Source: Pseudomonadota bacterium (lineage in GTDB: Bacteria > Pseudomonadota > Alphaproteobacteria > Caulobacterales > Caulobacteraceae). From it: DNA of 11,990 nt. The position numbers and the translations under genes were made by a program. Positions 8,497 to 11,990 of the stretch are shown piece by piece. The DNA lies in contig JAEYUE010000304.1 of NCBI GenBank assembly GCA_023433655.1, positions 1-11,990 on the forward strand, written 5' to 3'. Under the pieces are notes generated by a model, which did no database searches, had not been told where the DNA came from, and was given only the letters and a program-made list of their open reading frames with translations. The number at the start of each line of letters is the position of its first letter. Position 1 is the stretch's first letter.

Positions 8497-8958
8497 ATGA
8501 AGCCGCTTCTGATCGCCGCCGCCGTCCTGCTCGCCGTCCCGGCCGCCGCCCACGCCCAGGTCGCCGCCGGCACGGTGCCCAACACCTTCGACGATCCGGC
8601 CGCCCGCGCCCAGGCGGCGCAGGCTCCCGCCGCGCCGCCGCAGGCTCCTGTGTCGGCCGAGCCGGCCGACGCGGCGTCGGAGGAGGTCCTGCGCGACATC
8701 ATCGCGGAGCTTCAGGCCGGCGCCCTCGACTACGACCGCATGACCGACAGCCTCGCCGCCGCGGTGCGCGAGCAGGAAACGGTGGTGACCCCCCTCGTTC
8801 AGGGCTTCGGCGCCCTGATCACCGTCACCTTCGCCGGCAGCCGGGACGACATCGACGTGTTTAACGTCACCTTCGCCAACGCCGCCACCCAGTGGCTGAT
8901 CGGCATCAATCCCGAGGGCAAGGTCTCGGCCCTGCTGTTCCGCCCGGCCGAGGAATAG
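8497..8958 (+). CDS. Secreted protein with DUF3887-like C-terminal domain
   Basis: The function is unknown. The 153-residue product begins with a Sec signal peptide (MKPLLIAAAVLLAVPAAAHA, cleavage before QV). A low-complexity Ala/Pro linker follows (about 33-58). The folded part spans about 62-150: a helical EEVLRDIIAELQAGALDYDRMTDSLAAAVREQ stretch, then strands with ALITVTFAG, DIDVFNVTFANAATQWLIGINPEGKVSALLFRP. That strand pattern (DVYxVxFxxGxxxWxIxLxxDGKI) recalls the DUF3887 domain and the small accessory domains attached to secreted hydrolases such as beta-lactamase-like proteins. The comparison is by eye. The start at 8497 follows GGAG by 8 bases. An in-frame ATG at 8395 would lie inside ubiB and lack a signal peptide. 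The gene starts 20 bases after ubiB and is probably cotranscribed with ubiE-ubiB, although a link to ubiquinone is unproven. Confidence 0.82.
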   Translation: MKPLLIAAAVLLAVPAAAHAQVAAGTVPNTFDDPAARAQAAQAPAAPPQAPVSAEPADAASEEVLRDIIAELQAGALDYDRMTDSLAAAVREQETVVTPLVQGFGALITVTFAGSRDDIDVFNVTFANAATQWLIGINPEGKVSALLFRPAEE

Positions 8959-8959
8959 C

Positions 8960-8991
8960 GCGCATCCGGCGGTCACAGCTTGCGGATGCGC
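8960..8991. terminator. Inverted repeat across convergent gene ends (candidate bidirectional terminator)
   Basis: A perfect 9-base inverted repeat, GCGCATCCG (8960-8968) and CGGATGCGC (8983-8991), encloses a 14-base loop. The left arm begins one base after the stop of the upstream plus-strand gene. The loop holds the stop of the minus-strand YihY gene (8973-8975), and the right arm codes its last residues. There is no clear T-run on either side. The hairpin is strong and is the only obvious way to separate the two converging transcripts. Confidence 0.5.
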
Positions 8992-10193
8992 CGGCGCAGC
9001 AGGCGGTCCGACAGGGCCTCGGCGTGCTTGAGGGTGAAGGCCAGCGCGGCCGGATTGCCGCGCCGCGGCCCGACCGTATCGGCCACCACGGCGCCCCGCT
9101 CGCCCAGCTCGGCCGGTTCGCCGGTGGTGGTGTCGATCGCCGTCTGGTGCTCGACCTCCGCGTTCAGCTCGGCCCCCATCAGGATGATCTGCACGCTCAG
9201 CCAGGTCCACAGCAGGAAGCCCATCATCGCCGCCAGCGGGCCGTAGGAGTCGACCTTGACGAAGGTCTGCAGGTACCAGCTGAAACCCAGCGACAGGATG
9301 ACGCTGAGCAGCGAGGCGAACAGCGCCCCGGGCGTCAGCCAGCGCCACCGCGCCCGGGCCCGGCAGGGGCCGAGGCGGTACACCAGGGTCAGGGAGGCGA
9401 CGTAGACCACCAGCAGCAGGGGCCAGCGCAGCGGCGCGAGATAGGCCCATTCGTCGGCCAGGCCCAGCAGGCCCAGCACCAGCGGCACCCCGACCACCAA
9501 GGCCGCCCCCACCATGATGGCCGCCAGACCCCCCACCGTGAAGGCCATGCACAGCAGGTTGTAGGTGAAGAAGTTGCGCCGCTCGACCTCGTGATAGGCG
9601 ATGTTCAGGCCGTAAAAGAGCACCTTGATCGCCCCGTTCGCGGTCCACAGCGACAGCGCCAGCGTCCAGGCGAGGGTGAAGGTCAGCTGGGTGTTCGAAT
9701 TCTCAGCCAGGCGCTGCATCTGGCCGCTGAGGAACTCGGCCACGCCTGACGGCAGCACCGAATAGAGGAAATACAGCCGCTCCACCGCCTCGTTGGGATC
9801 GGCGAACAGGCCGTAGATGGTCACGAAGGCGGCCAGGGTCGGAAACAGCGACAGCACCACGAAGAAGGTCACCCCGCCGGCCACGAAGCCGACCCGGTCG
9901 CCGAAGTAGGACGCGCCGACGCGCCAGAAGATGTCGATCCAGCCCTTGTGCGGGATGTGCTCCGGTCGCCGTGCCAGCCGCCCGCGGCCCGGCTCCTTCG
10001 CCTCGAAATCCTCGGGTACCGGGGCCCGTGGCGGCAGTGGCTCCGGGCGCGGCGGACGCAGCTCGACGCCGTACTTGTGTCCGTGCCGGTACAGCAGGTG
10101 CGCCGCCCCGGCCCCCGCCGCCAGTCCGCCCGCGACCGAGCCGAGGATCGCCCACAGGCCGAGGCCGCGCTTCTCTTCAGACCGCGTCTGCAT
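8973..10193 (-). CDS. YihY/BrkB-family inner membrane protein
   Basis: The family (PF03631, once called RNase BN by mistake) consists of polytopic inner membrane proteins without a firmly established biochemical function. The 406-residue product has an extra N-terminal membrane segment (about 13-35) and a Pro/Arg-rich linker (46-82). The conserved core follows with six likely membrane segments: roughly 102-130, 171-197, 213-244, 255-274, 286-308 and 317-345. The family's ending YGPLAAMMGFLLWTWLSVQIILMGAELNAEVE is clear, as is GGVTFFVVLSLFPTLAAFVTIYGL in the first core helix. The polar tail is about 60 residues. The usual family length is about 280-300, so the N-terminal helix-linker extension is additional. 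The start at 10193 has only a weak GAGG upstream. The gene diverges from prmC with 81 bases between starts and converges on the secreted protein gene. Confidence 0.92.
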   Translation of the reverse strand: MQTRSEEKRGLGLWAILGSVAGGLAAGAGAAHLLYRHGHKYGVELRPPRPEPLPPRAPVPEDFEAKEPGRGRLARRPEHIPHKGWIDIFWRVGASYFGDRVGFVAGGVTFFVVLSLFPTLAAFVTIYGLFADPNEAVERLYFLYSVLPSGVAEFLSGQMQRLAENSNTQLTFTLAWTLALSLWTANGAIKVLFYGLNIAYHEVERRNFFTYNLLCMAFTVGGLAAIMVGAALVVGVPLVLGLLGLADEWAYLAPLRWPLLLVVYVASLTLVYRLGPCRARARWRWLTPGALFASLLSVILSLGFSWYLQTFVKVDSYGPLAAMMGFLLWTWLSVQIILMGAELNAEVEHQTAIDTTTGEPAELGERGAVVADTVGPRRGNPAALAFTLKHAEALSDRLLRRRIRKL

Positions 10194-10239
10194 GCCGCCT
10201 CAACGGCCAAGGTTGCAGGGCGTTCCGGCGCCGCGGCGC

Positions 10240-10268
10240 TTGAATTCCGGGGCCGTCCGGGCCAAGCC
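10240..10268 (+). promoter_or_regulatory. Weak candidate promoter of prmC
   Basis: TTGAAT (10240-10245) and GCCAAGCC (10261-10268) have the same internal spacing as the ubiE promoter, and the second element lies the same distance from the ATG (C at 13 bases upstream). The -10 match is poor, so the evidence is mainly geometric. The absence of a ribosome site before 10275 agrees with a leaderless start. Confidence 0.28.
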
Positions 10269-10274
10269 CTCGCC

Positions 10275-11165
10275 ATGACCGCCGCCGCGCCCGCCACCCT
10301 GCTGACCGCCTGGAAATCCGCCGCCGCCCGTCTCAAGGACGGCCGCATCGACAGTCCGTCGATCGACGCCCGCCTGCTGCTCGAGGTCGCCGCCGGCTGC
10401 AGCCGCACCGACATCCTGACCGACCCCTATCGGACCGTGACGCCGGACCAGCAGGCGACACTGGACGGCTATGTCGAGCGCCGTCTGCGCCGCGAGCCGG
10501 TGTCGCGCATCCTCGGTCGCAAGGGCTTCTGGAAGATCATGCTGAACGTCACCCCCGACGTGCTCAGCCCCCGGCCCGACACCGAGGCCATCCTCGACGT
10601 CGTGCTGCTGGCGTATCCGCCGCACCAGGCCTTCACCATGATCGACCTGGGCACCGGCTCCGGGGCCATCCTGCTGGCCACCCTGGCCGAGCGGGCCGGC
10701 GCCCGCGGGGTCGGCACCGACATCTCGACCGAGGCCCTGGCGGTGGCGCGCGAGAACGCCGCCAACCTCGACCTGGACGGGCGCTGCGACTTCATGCGCA
10801 CCGAATGGGCGACCGGCTTCGGCGAGCACAGCTTCGACGTGGTTGTCTCCAACCCGCCCTACATCCCGTCCGGCGACATCCCCGGCCTGGATCCCGAGGT
10901 CCGCGACCACGACCCGCACCTCGCCCTCGACGGCGGCCCCGACGGCCTGCAGGCCTATCGCGAACTGGCCCCCGAGATCCGGCGCATCCTGCGCCCCGAC
11001 GGCCTGTTCGCGGTCGAGATCGGCTGGGACCAGGGCCCGCAGGTCAAGGCCCTGTTCGAGGCGGCCGGCTTCGAGGACGTCATCGTGGTCAAGGACCTGT
11101 CGGACCGCGACCGCGTGGTCACCAACGGCCCCGACCCGCGGACGAATCCCGTTCCGAAGATGTAG
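10275..11165 (+). CDS. prmC: Peptide chain release factor N5-glutamine methyltransferase
   Basis: PrmC (HemK) methylates the Gln of the GGQ motif in release factors RF1 and RF2, using S-adenosylmethionine, and so raises termination efficiency. The 296-residue product shows an N-terminal helical substrate-binding domain (about 1-85, ending EPVSRILGRKGFW) and the linker signature LSPRPDTE at 97-104. SAM motif I is DLGTGSGAI at 124-132, the catalytic NPPY at 193-196 (about 10851-10862), and PEVRDHDPHLALDGGPDGL at 207-225. Typical length is 275-300. Upstream open frame extends to 9948 but is antisense to the YihY gene and lacks family sequence. ATG 10275 gives the normal PrmC N-terminus. In many bacteria prfA directly precedes prmC; here prfA is absent and a divergent membrane-protein gene takes that place. 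A DUF4167 gene follows after one intervening gene. Confidence 0.96.
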   Translation: MTAAAPATLLTAWKSAAARLKDGRIDSPSIDARLLLEVAAGCSRTDILTDPYRTVTPDQQATLDGYVERRLRREPVSRILGRKGFWKIMLNVTPDVLSPRPDTEAILDVVLLAYPPHQAFTMIDLGTGSGAILLATLAERAGARGVGTDISTEALAVARENAANLDLDGRCDFMRTEWATGFGEHSFDVVVSNPPYIPSGDIPGLDPEVRDHDPHLALDGGPDGLQAYRELAPEIRRILRPDGLFAVEIGWDQGPQVKALFEAAGFEDVIVVKDLSDRDRVVTNGPDPRTNPVPKM

Positions 11166-11203
11166 CGCCGGCCTGCCGGAATCTGACATCTGGACGCGCC
11201 CGT

Positions 11204-11233
11204 GGGACGCTGGGAGCCGTTGCGGTCTAGTCT
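11204..11233 (+). promoter_or_regulatory. Candidate promoter of the secreted-protein gene (predicted leaderless)
   Basis: GGGACGC (11204-11210) keeps the GACGC of TTGACGS. The CTAG core (11227-11230) follows with one base more than the window's usual spacing and lies exactly 13 bases before the ATG at 11240, as in ubiE. The rest of the -10 (TCTAGTCT) matches poorly. There is no Shine-Dalgarno sequence close to the ATG. Confidence 0.35.
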
Positions 11234-11239
11234 CAGGCC

Positions 11240-11659
11240 ATGCGCCCGACCCTGCTCGCCGCCCTTGCCGTCCTCGCCGCCCCGGTCCTGGCCGTTTGCG
11301 CCGCCGCCCCGGCGTTCGCCTGTCCCACCCCCGCCGGCGTCGTCCGCACCATTTTCACCGAACCCCAGACGCCGCCGCCCGGCCACCAGGTCTTCTCCGG
11401 GCGCTGGCGTCCGGGCGCGGAAACGCCTCCCGCGCCGGGCTGGGGCGTGCCTCTCGGCTACCTTGAGGAGGCCGATGGCGATCGCCTCGCCGTCTACTCG
11501 CCCGTGACCTCCTGCCACGCCGACTTCCGGAGGGACTTCGGCGACGCCGGGGTGTGGATGGTCGGCCGGCCGCTGCTGCACGAGGGGCGGATTGTCGGCT
11601 TCCGGGCGCGGGGCCGGGGGCGTAACGGCCTGGCCGACTGGTCCGGCCCGAGGCGCTGA
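11240..11659 (+). CDS. Small secreted protein of unknown function
   Basis: I do not recognise this gene. The 139-residue product has an N-terminal signal peptide (residues 1-27, ending APAFA before Cys28) and is likely exported to the periplasm. Phe at -2 makes a lipoprotein lipobox unlikely, so Cys28 probably pairs with the only other mature cysteine, Cys92 (VTSCHADF). The mature part is rich in Pro, Gly and Arg and includes PLGYLEEADGDRLAVYSPVTSC and a basic C-terminus (RARGRGRNGLADW). The start at 11240 is the first ATG that gives a signal peptide. It has no ribosome site and probably begins a leaderless mRNA. It lies 74 bases after prmC on the same strand and separates it from the DUF4167 gene that often follows prmC closely, so it may be a lineage-specific insertion. 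Confidence 0.7.
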   Translation: MRPTLLAALAVLAAPVLAVCAAAPAFACPTPAGVVRTIFTEPQTPPPGHQVFSGRWRPGAETPPAPGWGVPLGYLEEADGDRLAVYSPVTSCHADFRRDFGDAGVWMVGRPLLHEGRIVGFRARGRGRNGLADWSGPRR

Positions 11660-11690
11660 GGCCTGGACGACAAGCCTCTTGGAATGAGGC
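11658..11690 (+). terminator. Alternative short hairpins after the secreted-protein gene
   Basis: GAGGC (11658-11662), GCCTC (11674-11678) and GAGGC (11686-11690) allow two mutually exclusive 5-base stems. The second, GCCTC-TTGGAAT-GAGGC, has a compact 7-base loop. The first starts inside the stop codon of the upstream gene. Either could be a weak terminator. The stems are short, no T-run follows, and the second overlaps the -35 of the next promoter candidate. Confidence 0.25.
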
Positions 11691-11707
11691 GCGTCCCGCG
11701 CTAAGTC
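11679..11707 (+). promoter_or_regulatory. Candidate promoter of the DUF4167 gene
   Basis: TTGGAA (11679-11684) and GCTAAGTC (11700-11707, six of seven informative bases of GCTANAWC) are separated so that the G of TTG lies exactly 20 bases before the C of CTA, as in ubiE. A start near 11714 would give a leader of about 225 bases before the ATG at 11940. Confidence 0.4.
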
Positions 11708-11713
11708 TTGTCT

Positions 11714-11939
11714 GTCTCCCACCCAAACGCACGCCAGTGGACCGTTTCAGGGCCATCCGCGCGCGCCCAGGGCATCTGACGGTCAGGCCAGCCGGCCGGG
11801 CGGACCAGGGGGCGACGACGGCTTTCCGATCACATCGTCAGCGGGGATTGGCCCCGAGCGAAACGGAACGACGAAACGGACGGCGACAGGCTGCATCTCG
11901 CAGGCCGGCCCGTCCCCTCACAAAGCACGGTAGCGTCCG
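11714..11939 (+). other. Predicted long 5' leader of the DUF4167 gene
   Basis: No convincing gene lies in this stretch. An open frame from 11737 to 11943 is Arg-rich, lacks a ribosome site and looks non-coding. Visible structures are a CTGA-CGG-TCAG mini-hairpin (11776-11786), nested arms GACGA (11814-11818) and TCGTC (11835-11839), a stable hairpin CGGGG-ATTGG-CCCCG (11842-11856), and the 9-mer CGAAACGGA repeated with a period of 13 (11859-11867, 11872-11880). Together they suggest a structured untranslated leader. I match no known riboswitch class. Confidence 0.3.
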
Positions 11940-11990
11940 ATGAGAGATTTCAAGGGCATGAAGCGTCAGCGCGGACGCAACAGGAAGCCC
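11940..11990 (+). CDS. DUF4167-family protein, 3' end beyond window
   Basis: Only the first 17 codons are visible, reading MRDFKGMKRQRGRNRKP. This basic, Arg/Lys-rich opening is the recognisable N-terminus of DUF4167 proteins of Alphaproteobacteria, which are typically a few hundred residues with a conserved N-terminal domain and a long low-complexity tail. Their function is not established; the basic character suggests nucleic-acid contact, which is inference. The gene commonly lies downstream of prmC in this class, which agrees with the position here, apart from the intervening secreted-protein gene. No Shine-Dalgarno sequence precedes the ATG (GGTAGCGTCCG upstream). Identification rests on the short start only. 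Confidence 0.8.
   Translation, partial: MRDFKGMKRQRGRNRKP

Noticed and set aside
5294..8866. CtrA binding sites (TTAA-N7-TTAA)
   Set aside because: TTAA occurs singly at 5295 and near 8861 but never as a pair with the required spacing.
7990..9648. A 552-codon minus-strand open frame across ubiB, the secreted protein and YihY
   Set aside because: It is antisense to or in the wrong frame of three supported genes, and its composition is low-complexity Gly/Arg/Ala.
9948..10274. Extension of the prmC frame upstream of ATG 10275
   Set aside because: It runs antisense to the 5' part of the YihY gene and has no PrmC-family character.
11168..11179. Hairpin after the prmC stop (CCGG-CCTG-CCGG)
   Set aside because: The stem is only 4 bases with no T-run, which is too weak to call a terminator in a GC-rich sequence.
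11737..11943. A 68-codon open frame with GTG start, overlapping the DUF4167 start by ATGA
   Set aside because: The overlap looks like coupling, but the product is an Arg-rich string with no ribosome site before the GTG and no recognisable pattern. The stretch is better explained as leader.

Overview
The window is about 12 kb of very GC-rich, densely coding bacterial chromosome. The GyrB sequence, the UbiE/UbiB pair, PrmC followed by a DUF4167 gene, the style of the Crp/Fnr-like regulator and the promoter pattern (TTGACGS-like, 14-base gap, GCTANAWC-like) point to an alphaproteobacterium of the Caulobacterales, most likely Brevundimonas or a close relative. This is inferred from sequence feel, not from a database search. 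I see no insertion sequence, phage gene, CRISPR array, toxin-antitoxin pair or defence system. It reads as ordinary core chromosome, possibly origin-proximal.

Layout. Bases 1-2077 (+) hold the 3' six-sevenths of gyrB. A small secreted protein of unknown function (2096-2530, -) converges on it. tRNA-Arg(CCG) lies at 2616-2692 (-). A DUF885-like lipoprotein metallopeptidase candidate (2822-4108, +) converges with a two-gene minus-strand operon: pterin-4a-carbinolamine dehydratase (4891-5190), then a classical short-chain dehydrogenase (4112-4894), overlapping by 4 bases. A Crp/Fnr-family regulator (5332-6039, +) diverges from that operon. It is followed on the same strand by ubiE (6108-6890), ubiB (6878-8476) and a small secreted protein (8497-8958). 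A YihY/BrkB membrane protein (8973-10193, -) converges with that cluster and diverges from prmC (10275-11165, +). Next come a small secreted protein (11240-11659, +) and a 280-base leader region. The last 17 codons in the window are the start of a DUF4167 gene (11940 onward).

The functional core is housekeeping: DNA supercoiling (GyrB), arginine decoding, ubiquinone biosynthesis (UbiE methyltransferase and UbiB accessory kinase-like protein) and methylation of peptide release factors (PrmC). The regulator, the dehydratase-dehydrogenase pair and the envelope proteins are more lineage-specific.

The most informative non-coding signal is a repeated promoter geometry. The tetranucleotide CTAG occurs only three times in the window by my reading. 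Each copy sits where a -10 element would be, 20-21 bases after the third base of a -35-like hexamer and just upstream of a gene. For ubiE and the 11240 gene it lies exactly 13 bases before the ATG with no Shine-Dalgarno sequence, which predicts leaderless mRNAs. Two convergent gene ends carry perfect inverted repeats with 14-base loops that look like shared bidirectional terminators. I did not find a convincing undescribed biological system here. The findings below are modest and testable.
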